Below are positions 32,130-43,100 of a stretch of 64,000 nucleotides of DNA, piece by piece. The position numbers and the translations under genes were made by a program. Source of the stretch: Doryteuthis pealeii (taxonomy: Eukaryota; Mollusca; Cephalopoda; Myopsida; Loliginidae); assembly GCA_023376005.1 (NCBI GenBank), contig CM042150.1, positions 70,696,584 to 70,760,583 of the forward strand. The letters are read 5' to 3'. How positions within the stretch are numbered: the first letter of the stretch is position 1; each line of letters starts with the position of its first letter. The notes beneath the pieces are model-generated. The model was not told the DNA's origin. It did no database searches and worked only from the letters and a program-made list of their open reading frames with translations.

Positions 32130-32164
<35 letters not shown>
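32130..32164. repeat. (TA)n microsatellite at the PLE2 end
   Basis: TA run directly after the PLE tail. Confidence 0.95.
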
Positions 32165-32169
<5 letters not shown>

Positions 32170-32199
32170 TTATTTATTATTAAGACACATACTGGTGTA

Positions 32200-32480
32200 T
32201 ATAAAGATGAATACTTAGTTTAGTCTTGGTCAAGATAACACTGTATGCCAAACTCTATACTGGGCAACAAGACAGAGAGGCACCAAAGAAGTGATACAAA
32301 CACTGTTTGAAAAAATTCCTTGTCCCCTGTCACACTGGTGTCTCACCACCAACCATGTTGTATCTTCCTTCAAAATCACCTACAGGGCCAAAAGGTGCAG
32401 GAGGAAGAACAACACTATGCCATCAAACCATGACCAGACCTTCAGAAAAAACAAATATTGTAATGTAGAAGTGATGTGTT
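32200..32480 (+). mobile_element. Possible LINE C-terminal relic
   Basis: The stretch is less AT-rich than its flanks and, across frames, reads like the end of a LINE RT (an ERHQRSDTN--KN-L run like the KKRYKD-LK motif, with Arg/Lys-rich tail). It is heavily decayed and the assignment is weak. Confidence 0.35.
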
Positions 32481-32489
32481 TATCTTAAT

Positions 32490-33933
32490 TCACAACATTA
32501 AATTCACTTCTAAAATTATGAACATTTGTTAGAATCCTAGTGACCATAAATAGACAGATAAACCAATTCACAACAAATGAAGATTATTTATTATATATTT
32601 TATAATGAGGTTATGTTTAAAAGCTTAAAGAATATTACCAGAATATTATTTTTAAACATTTTATTGGCTTGAAATTTAAAATAGCTTTTAAAGTTCTGTA
32701 CAGAATTAAACTGAAATTTATGTTGTTAAAAAATAGTAAAGAATTAATACTTGTAAAAAAATCAGATTGATATTTTTTTCATTGGCAGACATAAATTTCA
32801 ATGAAGAAATATAATGTACAGAACTGAATGGAAGGAAAATATAATATCTCTTGACTGTTTGGAAAAAATATTAGAAATGGCAAATAAATGATAAAACAGA
32901 AAATTAAAAATTATACAAGGAAGGAAAATAGAAAATTATACAATGGCTAAAAATAAATACAAATACAAAAAAAAGTATCTAAATACTCTTTGCTACAAAG
33001 TATGTAAAATGTAATTTCTTTAATATTCTAAATTTAGAAATTGTTATTAGATATGTTAAATTTGATAGCACAGAAATAAAGATAAAAAAATAAAATTAGT
33101 TCTTCTAATTCTAGTCACATAACACTAGACTCTCACAAAAACTTGTCTGAATTAATAAATGCAAAGAAGGTAGTAAAAGAATAAAAACAAGAAATTCCTG
33201 AATATATTTTATTCTTTCTTTCTTTATTAAAGTTTTTATATATATGATATTTGCTATCCATTTAAATGGGAGCTTCTTTCACATTTGATATACTCTAACT
33301 TAACAGCACATACCTCCTTGAATATTTGATCTTTTATGATATTAATGTAATTTTAGTATTAAACTCTCGCATAAAATTCATTTTCTCTTTGTTGGTATAT
33401 AATAGACAAAAATTTGAAAATAACTGATTTTATAGGAAATTTATTTGTATATGCACTTATTGGGATCACTTTGGGATTTTTTATTCTTAATTTTCAAATG
33501 AAATTAAAACACAAATTTAAGTTTATTTGGATGCATAATAACTGTGTACTTAACATTAAGATAAAGAATTAAATAGATATTTTCATATGCTGCAAGGCAT
33601 AGTATAATTATGGAAAATTGCTGGTTTGTTATATAATTGACTTTTAGACAAAATAAAAATGTCTGCAAAGAAAGGTTCTTACTGATTGACATTATTGTCA
33701 GCAATTGACAACCAAAATACATAATTTTGGAAAATTGGTAGGCTTAAATAATCATACATAAGTGACTTATTAAAAGAAATATCTGTCTGCTCTTTTTATT
33801 TTCTTGATATAATATGTTTCAGCACTTTACTTTGGCCAAATGTTTAAAACAAATTCTTTAAAATTTCATTTGTAAAGTTAGTGAAACATTTTTCTCATTT
33901 TTAAAACATATATTTGCATTTTAATTAGTTAAA

Positions 33934-33997
<64 letters not shown>

Positions 33998-34065
33998 AAA
34001 AGTAAATAATCAAAATGCAAATCAATCTGTTTTGTGAACAATATTTTTAATTGGGGTTACTCCTT
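32490..34065. other. AT-rich DNA with a (TA)n tract
   Basis: A TA run lies at about 33940-33992. Otherwise I see nothing recognisable. Confidence 0.6.
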
Positions 34066-35181
34066 TGTTACGAACGCCTGTGCTGATTGGGAACGATCGA
34101 ACACAGAGTCGCACAAGAAAGAAAAAAAATAAAATAAAATGCGATAAAGGTCCCAGGTATGAAACGCTAACGGTTTCACAAAAGGGATAAAAGGGGAATA
34201 ATCAAGCCTTCTACTTCCCGCACTAGAAAGATAGTGAATAAGCCGAGAAAACAGAATGGACCCTGGTCAAGCCAAAGAAAAACACGAACACAATATCATA
34301 CATTTATAACAAACAAAACAAATAGCTTTTTATTATAAAATAAGTAGCAGCGGCCAGCAATCCTGAGTGTTAGCCGGGAACTCAATTAACACATCAACGT
34401 ATTTTCTTTTTAAAGATTCTCTCCTTTCTTTTCTTTTTTTTTTCTTTTTTTTTATATAATTTTAAAGTTCACAATTCAAATCTTAGATAATGGTCACAGA
34501 TGACAGTTCATATAAAATGTTCGGAGTCAAAGTTCATATGGAATTGTTACAGTTAAAAGTTCAAAAGTGTTCTTGAAACTACGGAGTCAAATGAGATAAT
34601 GCAAAATATTTTAAACAAGGAGAGACTTACATTTATGAAGAAATTCCTTTTAAACAATTCCCTTTTCATTTCTCGTAATACTTCAGTGTCACATAAAAAC
34701 AGGTTCTTTTTTTTTCTCTTCTTCCTTTTTTTTTTTCTTTACACACCATAACTTTACAAATTTTCTTAGCAAATAGTAGACCTCTTAAAATCACTCGATA
34801 CACGTTTAAAGTTTTGTCTTTCTTCTATCTCATCACCCTTAGCAGCAGCGAATTTTCTCAAACGTCCGGTCGCTTTGAAATCCTTTTTTACTTGTTGTCT
34901 TTCAAAACTAATCTTTCTTTCTTTTTCACTAAATTGGCGGGAAGTTCAAAGGAACACTAAGGGTCCTGGAGTCACGCGCACTTAAAAGTTCACTAAAGTT
35001 TGTGGATGGTTTTGGCCACCGGTGTGAGGGGGGGGAAGGGTTGAGGTGTTATGATTCTTAATAAAGGGTAGTAATCGGAATGTAAAATATTCTATATTTT
35101 TTTGACTTCATCCCTTATCCATTTTGTCTTTACTCTCTATCATTCAAACATTTAAAAGTGTACTCTTACATATTCATGACA
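34066..35181 (-). repeat. Candidate 3' LTR of the Gmr1-like element
   Basis: The plus strand starts TGTTACGAACG at 34066 and a possible other edge is at ...CATGACA, 35181. Read on the minus strand this gives TGTCATG...CGTAACA, with GGGTAAGGTGA just upstream as a possible polypurine primer. Without a second LTR copy the limits cannot be confirmed. The start could instead be at the TGTTATG inverted near 35050. Confidence 0.35.
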
Positions 35182-35298
35182 TCACCTTACCCAGCGAAAA
35201 AAAAAAGAAGAAATCTCTTTTCTTTTTCTTTTTTTTTTTCTCTTTTTCATCATAGGAAAAGAGGAGTTTCGCATTTATGATTCAATGGAGTTTTACCG

Positions 35299-35684
35299 TT
35301 ATGCGCGTGACAAAGTGTCAGCACATACGTTATCGGTCCCACGGTGGTGGCAGATATCCAGGTCATATTCCTGCAACATCAAACTCCAGTTGAGCAATCT
35401 CCTATTCTTGTCTTTCATGCGGTGTAAAAATGTAAGCGGATTGTGGTCCGTATAAACGAGGGTTGGGGCGGTGATGCTGAAACATATACGTCAAAGTGTT
35501 GGAGGCTTAGGACTAAAGCCAACGTCTCTTTTTCCACGGTAGAATAGTTCTTTTGATGGGGATTAAACTTTCGCGAGAAATAGCTTACTGGGTGTTCAAT
35601 GTCATCTTCTCCTACCTGGAGTAGCACCGCGCCAATTCCTTGATCACTAGCATCGATGGCTAGGCGGAAGGGCTGAGTAAACAT
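35299..35684 (-). pseudogene. pol: Gmr1-like pol: RNase H domain
   Basis: It reads FRLAIDASDQGIGAVLLQ, then HPVSYFSRKFNPHQKNYSTVEKETLAL (active-site Asp and Glu), FDVYV, and after a frameshift near 35465 a TDHNPLTFLHRMKDKN block and a terminal TDNVCADTLSR, ending at TAA (35299-35301). All catalytic acidic residues appear kept. Confidence 0.85.
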
Positions 35685-35690
35685 AGGGGC

Positions 35691-35987
35691 CTACAGAACA
35701 GGGCTGCAACATAATATGGACTTGATTTTCTCGAATGATTCCTGGCATAGAGGGGTCCATATAAATTTTGATTTCTTGGCCAACAGGTGGGTGAGCGGGG
35801 AGGCTATATCTGAAAAGTTCTGGCAGAACCTTCTATAATAACCGGCCATTCCAAGGAATTGCCGCAGGCTTCTGATATTATTCGGGGTGGGCATGTCTAA
35901 GATCCCTTGTATTTTTGTCTTGTCAGGGGATATGCTTCCATACCCGATTTTGTGCCAGGTACGTGATTTCGGCCTTTCCGAAGTCAC
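35691..35987 (-). pseudogene. pol: Gmr1-like pol: RT connection region
   Basis: It continues RT after a frameshift near 35945: KIQGILDMPTPNNIRSLRQF then LGMAGYYRRFCQNFSDIASP and the SFEKIKSIL block, all typical of the Gypsy RT thumb and tether. It connects to the RNase H across a short break at about 35688. Confidence 0.85.
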
Positions 35988-38184
35988 TTTTAGCCATATG
36001 GACAGTGAGGTTCGCTTGTCTGAGCCTGTCGAAGTTGTCCTGTAAGGATTTCCTATGATCGATCCAATTATCGTTGTAGATGACTATATCATCGACATAG
36101 GCGGTAACGTTGGGTAAATCACGTAGACAGCAATTCATCATCCTCTGGAATGTAGCTTGGGAATTCTTCATACCAAAAGGCATGACTCGATACTGGTATA
36201 GACCTTGCGGGGTTACGAAAGCTGATATCTCCTTAGCTCGCTCTGTTAAAGGCACGCACCAATATCCCTTCAGTAAGTCTAACTTGGTGATATATTTAGC
36301 TTTTCCGATTTTGTCGATACAGTCGTCTATCCTGGGGATGGGATGTGAGTCTGTTTTAGTCACGGCGTTCACTCTCCTATAATCTGTACAGAACCGGATT
36401 GATCTGTCAGGTTTGCTCACTACTACGCATGGTGATGCCCAATTGCTCTGACTAGGTTCGATGATACCATGGTTAAGCATATACTCTATTTCCTGGCGTA
36501 TCACTTCTGCTTTGTGGGGGTTGACCCAATAGGGGTGCTGTTTGACTGGGGTGGCGTCCCCAACTTCCACGTCGTGCTGGATGACGGGTGTCCGCTTAGG
36601 ATTGTCTGGAAACAAATCATAAAAGTTGCTAATAAGACTTATTATATCCCTTTTCTCTTCATGGGTCAAATGTTCGAGCTTAGGGGTGAGGTCGGTCAAA
36701 ATTTCTGAGTTGTATAATCTCAGGGGGCATTCACTTTTCCTTATGTTGTTCTCAAGAAAATCCGTACAGTTGGTCACCTGAGTGGATCCATCGGTGATCA
36801 AAACGGGGCGCTCATCTCCTCTCTCATGATAGGGTTTCATCATATTAATGTGACACATTTGCGTCGCCTTTCTTCTATCTGGGGTATTGACTATATAATT
36901 GAGGTCACTGACCTTTCGTGAGACCTCATAGGGGCCGTGGAATTTGGCTTTAAGGGGTTGACTCGGCAGGGGCAACAGTACTAGTACTTTATCTCCGGCT
37001 TCGAAGCTTCTAGGGATTGTCTTTCGGTCATAATGCTCCTTCATTCGAGCTTGGCTTATCCACAGGTTTTCTTGGGCTACCATACTAGTTTCACATAGTC
37101 GGGTCCTAAAACGTTCCATGTATTCCGACAACGGTTCTTTCCTTGGATCGTCTTGCATCCATCTTTCTTTTAACATCGATAGGGGTCCTCGTACTGTGTG
37201 TCCGAATATCATCTTGAAAGGACTAAATCCTAGGGATTCCTGAGGGGCGTCTCTGGCTGCAAACATTAAAAAAGGGATACCTTCGTCCCAATCTCCTTGG
37301 TGGTCGTAACAATATGTTTTAATCATGGTTTTAAGGGTTGAGTGAAATCGCTCCAATGCTCCCTGAGATTGGGGGTGATACGCGCTGGATTTGACGTTTT
37401 TTATATCCAGGGAATTCAAGGATTGTTGGAACAATCGGGACATGAAATTTGACCCCTGGTTGGTCTGGACCGTCCGTGGTAATCCAACCATGGCGAAGAA
37501 GTTAAGGAGCGCTGCTGTGATTTTTCTGGCGGATATGTTTCTGAGGGGGATGGCTTCTGGGAATCGGGTCGACGCACACATGATGGTTAATATATATTGG
37601 TTTCCTCGTTTGGTCCGGGGGAGTGGGCCGACACAGTCTACGACAACACGACAAAAGGGTTCCTCGAAGGCGGGGATCGGGTGTAGGGGAGCGGCTGGGA
37701 TGCACTGGTTTGGTTTCCCGACCATCTGGCATGTGTGGCACGTTCGGCAATAGTTAGACACATCTTTATGGATTCCTGGCCAGTAGAACTGTCTCGCTAT
37801 GCGTTCGAAAGTCTTGCGTATTCCCAAGTGTCCTCCCATGGGTATTTCGTGGGCCGTTTTCAACACTTCCATTCTCCGTTTCTTTGGTAAGACTAACTGG
37901 TATACTACCGCCCAGTCCTCCATGGCGGGGGTATGGAGTGGTCGCCATTTCCTCATCAGGATTCCATTCTTAGTGAAATATCGGGATGGAGTCTTCTCTA
38001 ATTCCTCCTCAGGCAATACTTCATCGAAAAGTGGGGAGATCTCGGTGTCCTCTCTCTGCTCATTCTTAATCGATTCCTTCGAATCAGGGTCGTTGTTCCC
38101 GTGTCCTTCCGGATGACCTTGGTCCAGGGGTCGTTGGTTGGGCCGCTCCTCAAAGCATGGGTACGATCGGGTGGTCATCGGCAT
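35923..38184 (-). CDS. pol: Gmr1-like pol: fused integrase-RT, 753 codons
   Basis: One unbroken frame encodes integrase and then RT. The integrase has HHCC (His112, His119, Cys149, Cys152), Asp183 (VVVDCVG) and Glu278 (SQGALERF), but the second catalytic acid is Asn242 (TNQGSNF) where Asp is expected; 242 and 278 keep the DD35E spacing. A GPY/F-like module follows (FHGPYEV, 415-421; HINMMKPYHERGD, 445-457). RT begins around 535 (DVEVGDATPVKQHPY) with RFCTDYRRVNAVTK, motif A Asp636 (LDLLKGY), PFGMKNSQATFQ and the YVDD box at 696-699. The continuity of the frame rules out a rearrangement as the source of the order. The Asn means this copy's integrase is probably dead. Confidence 0.9.
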   Translation of the reverse strand: MPMTTRSYPCFEERPNQRPLDQGHPEGHGNNDPDSKESIKNEQREDTEISPLFDEVLPEEELEKTPSRYFTKNGILMRKWRPLHTPAMEDWAVVYQLVLPKKRRMEVLKTAHEIPMGGHLGIRKTFERIARQFYWPGIHKDVSNYCRTCHTCQMVGKPNQCIPAAPLHPIPAFEEPFCRVVVDCVGPLPRTKRGNQYILTIMCASTRFPEAIPLRNISARKITAALLNFFAMVGLPRTVQTNQGSNFMSRLFQQSLNSLDIKNVKSSAYHPQSQGALERFHSTLKTMIKTYCYDHQGDWDEGIPFLMFAARDAPQESLGFSPFKMIFGHTVRGPLSMLKERWMQDDPRKEPLSEYMERFRTRLCETSMVAQENLWISQARMKEHYDRKTIPRSFEAGDKVLVLLPLPSQPLKAKFHGPYEVSRKVSDLNYIVNTPDRRKATQMCHINMMKPYHERGDERPVLITDGSTQVTNCTDFLENNIRKSECPLRLYNSEILTDLTPKLEHLTHEEKRDIISLISNFYDLFPDNPKRTPVIQHDVEVGDATPVKQHPYWVNPHKAEVIRQEIEYMLNHGIIEPSQSNWASPCVVVSKPDRSIRFCTDYRRVNAVTKTDSHPIPRIDDCIDKIGKAKYITKLDLLKGYWCVPLTERAKEISAFVTPQGLYQYRVMPFGMKNSQATFQRMMNCCLRDLPNVTAYVDDIVIYNDNWIDHRKSLQDNFDRLRQANLTVHMAKSDFGKAEITYLAQNRVWKHIP

Positions 38185-38190
38185 TTTGTC

Positions 38191-38531
38191 TTTATCACCC
38201 TCTATGTTTCCTTGTATAAGTAAAATTATTATCTTTTATTAGTCATTTAGTTGAAATTCTTTTTAAAAATACAAGTTTCCATGAGGTTAGTATATTTTTT
38301 TAAATTCATTGTCGTTTTGATTGAGATTGGATTTTTTTTAGGGGGGATGTAACTATAAATAGAACTATGTGTCTACAAATCACAACTGAGGATATGCATA
38401 GGCTGACACATAACAATTCATGTATAGACAGGTTGTAAAGGTTTGCTTTAATGCTAATAATGTCAACAAATCTATATTCATTCACATGACTGTGAATATT
38501 AACTTTCATTTTAAAAGCCTGTCTATTACAT

Positions 38532-38577
<46 letters not shown>

Positions 38578-39087
38578 TGTCTGTGACTCGATCTAACTCT
38601 TACTGACTAGTCGCCTGTTTTTCTATTTGTATTCAGTCACACTGTTCTCTGAAAATGACAAAGAAAACAGGCCCTGTAGCAGCAAATACATAGGAATGAC
38701 TCAATGAAAATTCCTGTTAACTTCATTGGCAACAACAAATAAAAATGTCAGAAATAATTGCAGAGAGATCCCAAACCAAAAGCAGCCAATTTACTATATC
38801 ATTTGCTTTTTGTAAATGGATTGAGTCAATTGATTAATATATTTTAAATTTCATTAAAATTCCAAGACATTAATATAACATAATGAGAAATCCTTCCTTG
38901 TTACAAGTTTTCTTTGAGTGAGAAATAACACTTGTAGATTTCCCTCCATTATACTGGAGTATTGAACATAACTTCCAAGCTGGTAGAAAAAATAATTATC
39001 AGGCAAATATATATTCTTTAAAATGTTTGCACATGTGTGCGTATATACACATGTGTATGTGTTTATATATGTTGATGTGTGTGTATA
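38191..39087. other. AT-rich DNA with a (TA)n tract
   Basis: A TA run lies at about 38534-38573. No gag or protease of the Gmr1-like element is detectable here. Short (TG)/(CA)-like repeats precede the mariner at 39030-39085. Confidence 0.6.
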
Positions 39088-40176
39088 TTAGGTTGATGCA
39101 AAATTCCCTGTTTCATTTTTTGCACATTGTCAGGGAAATCATAGAAGTGTCTTTGAAATTTACTCAGCTCTTTGCTGCATGTTGCAATCAGTCAATTGTA
39201 ATACTTTATTTACAAACCTTAAAAAGTGTCTTAGAAATTCTCTTGGCTCTTTATTGCTTGTATTTGCATACTCTTTAAAAGAATTTTGAGCTTAAGAAGA
39301 GAAAGTATTCTGAAAGAACTCAAAAGTTGAAAACTGAGAAATTGAAATAACTTTTCAAAGAAGATCCAGCACAAACATGTAAACTTTCAGAAAAATAAAA
39401 TTGAATCAATCAATTATATAGGACAATCCATCATGGTGTAATGGTTAGCAAGTTACTCATTTTTCTTCCTCGCTAGATGCCCCATCATACTTGAAACCTT
39501 ACCCATGGCATAGGTTGAGTAAATACCTAGTATGTCACTTTACAAGACTTGGAAAACATTCAGAAGCTAAAAAAATGAGTTCCACATGACCTTATGAAAA
39601 CAAATATTGATCAGCATTTAAAGGGTCTTCTTTCTATTTTTGCTTAATTCAGAACAGAAATTAGATAAAAATGGTCATTAGTGATGAAAAATAGAATTAT
39701 TGCAATAATACAAAACAAAGAAAAAAACTTTTTATGTCTTGTTGTTTTCAAAGGGATTTTTTTTTTAATGAATTGTTAAAACCTGGACAGAATATGACTG
39801 AAAAGGCTACAGTAATTATTTCATATGCATTGGAAGAAAAAGACTATTCTGGATAAAAAATGAAATCAACAATGTTGCTGTATAATGCCCATATTCATAA
39901 TACTATTGTAATACAGGAAATGATCATGTAGGTATTCTTCTACATATGGCAAACTCTCTAGACCTGTTACCTTCAGACTATCATTAGTTTTGCTACATAT
40001 GATATTCTTTGACTTCCTACAAGATATTCTGCAATGAATTTATCAAATCAGAACTGGAATCATTTTTTTATGATGAAATACACATAATGGTATAATTCAT
40101 ATGAAATTAGGGGAAATAGTTTAATGACTGAATAAAAAGGGTTATAAAAATGCTAAAAACTTTTGCATCAACTTAA
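39088..40176 (+). mobile_element. Mariner fossil with both TIRs
   Basis: The TIRs TTAGGTTGATGCAAAA (39088) and inverted TTAAGTTGATGCAAAAG (40176) are flanked by TA, as expected for mariner. Plus-strand decayed transposase includes FKEDPAQTCKLSE near 39360, KMVISDEK near 39665 (first catalytic Asp, Trp replaced by a stop), a degraded second block (LLYNAHIHN, 39880), and DLLPSDYH near 39960 (third catalytic Asp of the mariner D34D type). The 1089 bp is a little below the usual 1.3 kb. A stretch near 39436-39545 with a tRNA-like TGGTGTAATGGTTAGCA may be a later insertion. Confidence 0.8.
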
Positions 40177-43100
40177 TATATACATGCAGATATATGTGTA
40201 TGCATGTTCATGTGTATATAAATAATGATTATTCTCTTTCTATATATATTCCTACATATATAACTAATTCTAATTAGATAAGATCATATGAACAGACTGC
40301 TATTTGAATATAACTAGTAATATTAAAATAGTTTTAAGCTTCTATTTAACATAAGATTTTTTTAATGAAACTTTCATAATTCTTTCTCTTGCACTCTTTA
40401 TTAACCAAAACCTAAAAGATTGTATAGTTTTCTGAGGCTAGCCTGTTAAATTAAGGGAATCATCACTGAAGCACATCAACATTTTATTACAAGTTCTCAA
40501 CATCATGTTCAGTCCATTTTGGTTTGATGCAAAATACAATTTATTCTTCAGATTATTCTGAAATTAAATCAAAGTTAACAAAATTTTTATCTTTAAATTT
40601 CTATTCTTTTTCTCTCTTTTCCAATTTATGATGTAGGATGAATGTATGTCGCATCACTTTTCATTTCTTGATAATCTGCCAAAATTTTGTTAACTTTACC
40701 TTTACTTTAGGGGGAACATGCAGTTCAAATAACAAACTCCCACAATATTGAGCTGTAATTTAATCTTTGATAACTCTTAATAGAGTAATAGATCCATGTA
40801 TATATTGAGTATATATTTGATATTTTACAAATGTACATTTGGGTTTTTGCCTAAATTCCTTAATTTTTTTTCTTCTTATATGCTTCTCATAGACTTTATA
40901 AAGATGTTACCAGGAATGTTTTTCTTGATACTGAATTCTCTTAGAATGTTTCAGAATTAGTAGATATTAATGGTCTTGAGAAGGAATGATATCTTGAAGG
41001 CAGTACCTATATAAAGACCGGCATAGTTTTTTTTAAATTTTCAGCCAAATAGAGCTTTTAGTTCTGATGATATAAATTTGATTAATCAAGATTTTCATTT
41101 GAATTTTCTTTGTTTCTAAATGCTAGAAAAGTCAGAGAGCTCATCAACTGAAATGCTTTAATGAAAGTTTAAACATTAGAGTATTGATTTAACACTTTTC
41201 TAAAATAGCAAAGAATGATTAGAATATTTGCTCAGTTTCTTCTGAAGTGTTTAAGTGTCACTTTGAGAACAGGTTGAAAGAATTAGGGTTAACATTACTA
41301 AGTAGGATAGTCATGTTTTTTTAGCAAATAATTGAAGCTCAGTGGAATAGTTTGCCTGAGTTAAGATACTTATAAATAACATCATCTTGAATAATTTCTT
41401 CCTTCCTGAAAATCTATGTTTATATTTTTAAGGAACCAAATAATTTAATTATTGCTTTCATAAAATCATGACCAAATCAATTTTTGAAAATAATTTGTCT
41501 GTGTATGGTTATGTCCTACTTTTTTTTTTTTTTTGAAAGGACTCATTTGGTTCAGTATTTATAGAGAACCTTATAATCAAGATAATCCCCACACTTGTCA
41601 GTAAATATGTTTTCAATCATTTATCAAGATATGTAAGTGTAATTAAAGCATATTTGTTCTAACAATTGATTCTCTTTGTTAGACAAGAAAATTGACACAA
41701 GTAATTACATGCAAAATATTCCTTGGTAACAAATTTTATATCACTTGGGGCTTTTGCATACAACCAATATAATGATAAAATTTCACTTTTATTTTTTCCA
41801 TCTATGTAATAAATATTTTACATTAGAACTATCAATTGTCTTTGCATAGTGAATGGCTATATTAAGGCATTATTCTAAAAATATGATGTTGATTTTGTTT
41901 ACCTATCTATGTTTTAATGTTAAATATATCAATAATTTGCTAATCCTTATAATCATATAATAATCTGATTTTTGTATGTGTGCAACCATAACATAACAAC
42001 AATTGCACATTGTAATAAGATTTTCGTTTGTACAATAACATTAAAATTCTCTTAGAAAATAAATTTTCAATCTTTTTTACAACTTAGTGTTTTGTTCACC
42101 TTAATCAGTATAATTCTCAAGGGAAATCACTATTAAATGCCAATTATAAAGTCCTTCCTCTTATTTATTTGCAGTTAATTATAATATGAATTTTATGAAT
42201 TCAACATGACTTGACATTGAGCTTAAGTACCTTTAACTGACTATCTAAAAAAAAAAAAAGTATAATTCAAAAGAAACTCTAAATAAACATTTCTTCTTTT
42301 TTCTTTAAAACTTTGGAATATTTCATTCTTGTAAACATTATTTCATTGAGAAAATAAGTTATTCTATTCATATTCTTTATTTTTTAATAAAGTTTAATTC
42401 AATTAACAAAAAAACAACCAGAACGGAAATAAAATAGTTAAGGAAAATGTCAAGTTTTTGATTAGTCTTTTTGAATTTTGTCAGTACATTGTTTTATTTC
42501 TTGGTCAAAACAAATTCCTTCAATTTTAACTCCTTTGAAAATGAATCCTAATTCTGTTTTTTATTTCTTTAATCACTTGAAATGCACCAGATCTTTTGAT
42601 GTAACATTAATATATGAGATATGATTTGTTAATGTAAATTCTATAATAGTCATTATTGCCTTCATTAAATACAAATCTATTTACATGGTTGTTACATTTA
42701 CTTGATTTATTACATGCTATTTAATGTTATCTCTTTATTTCATTTATCAACCATTTGAGTTTTTAAAAGACATTATTACTATTACAGTTACATATTTATA
42801 AAATCTCTCCTGCACATGTAAGCGTGCTGATTCCTATGTTAAGAATATAGTTCTCTCTTTTCTAATATTGGTGTATTAAGGCTCTGAAAAATCTTGAACT
42901 AATTTTTTACACCATACATATTGTGAACTTGTACACTATTTTAGATTTAAGTTTTTATTGCTGTTTTTTATTATCCCTGATGCATATAAATATGTGAGAT
43001 GAGAAATATAAAGAATATTAGTCAGTTATAGGTTAAGTGTGCATGTCACAATTAGAGATGCAACAGAAGGTTATGTATATTCTGTTTACAAAGCCATTTA

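Larger units (their letters stand above)
29795..32130 (+). mobile_element. Penelope-like element 2
   Basis: This PLE is truncated at its 5' side and lacks most of the RT. A 73-bp segment at its left edge (29795-29867) is an exact inverted copy of its own 3' non-coding region (31888-31960). The coding part has the linker and GIY-YIG endonuclease, interrupted by a solo LTR. The 3' end carries a hammerhead-like motif (32037-32065) and runs to a (TA)n tract. It inserted into the LINE at 29200-29794. Confidence 0.8.
34066..38190 (-). mobile_element. Gypsy-family element 3 with Gmr1-type pol order
   Basis: Minus strand. Pol has the order integrase, RT, RNase H; in ordinary Ty3/Gypsy elements integrase comes last. 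Goodwin and Poulter described this arrangement as the Gmr1 group. Gag, protease and the 5' LTR are missing upstream of about 38190, so it is 5'-truncated. The 3' part beyond the RNase H stop (35299) holds a candidate LTR. Pol contains two frameshifts and one mutated integrase residue. Confidence 0.85.
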
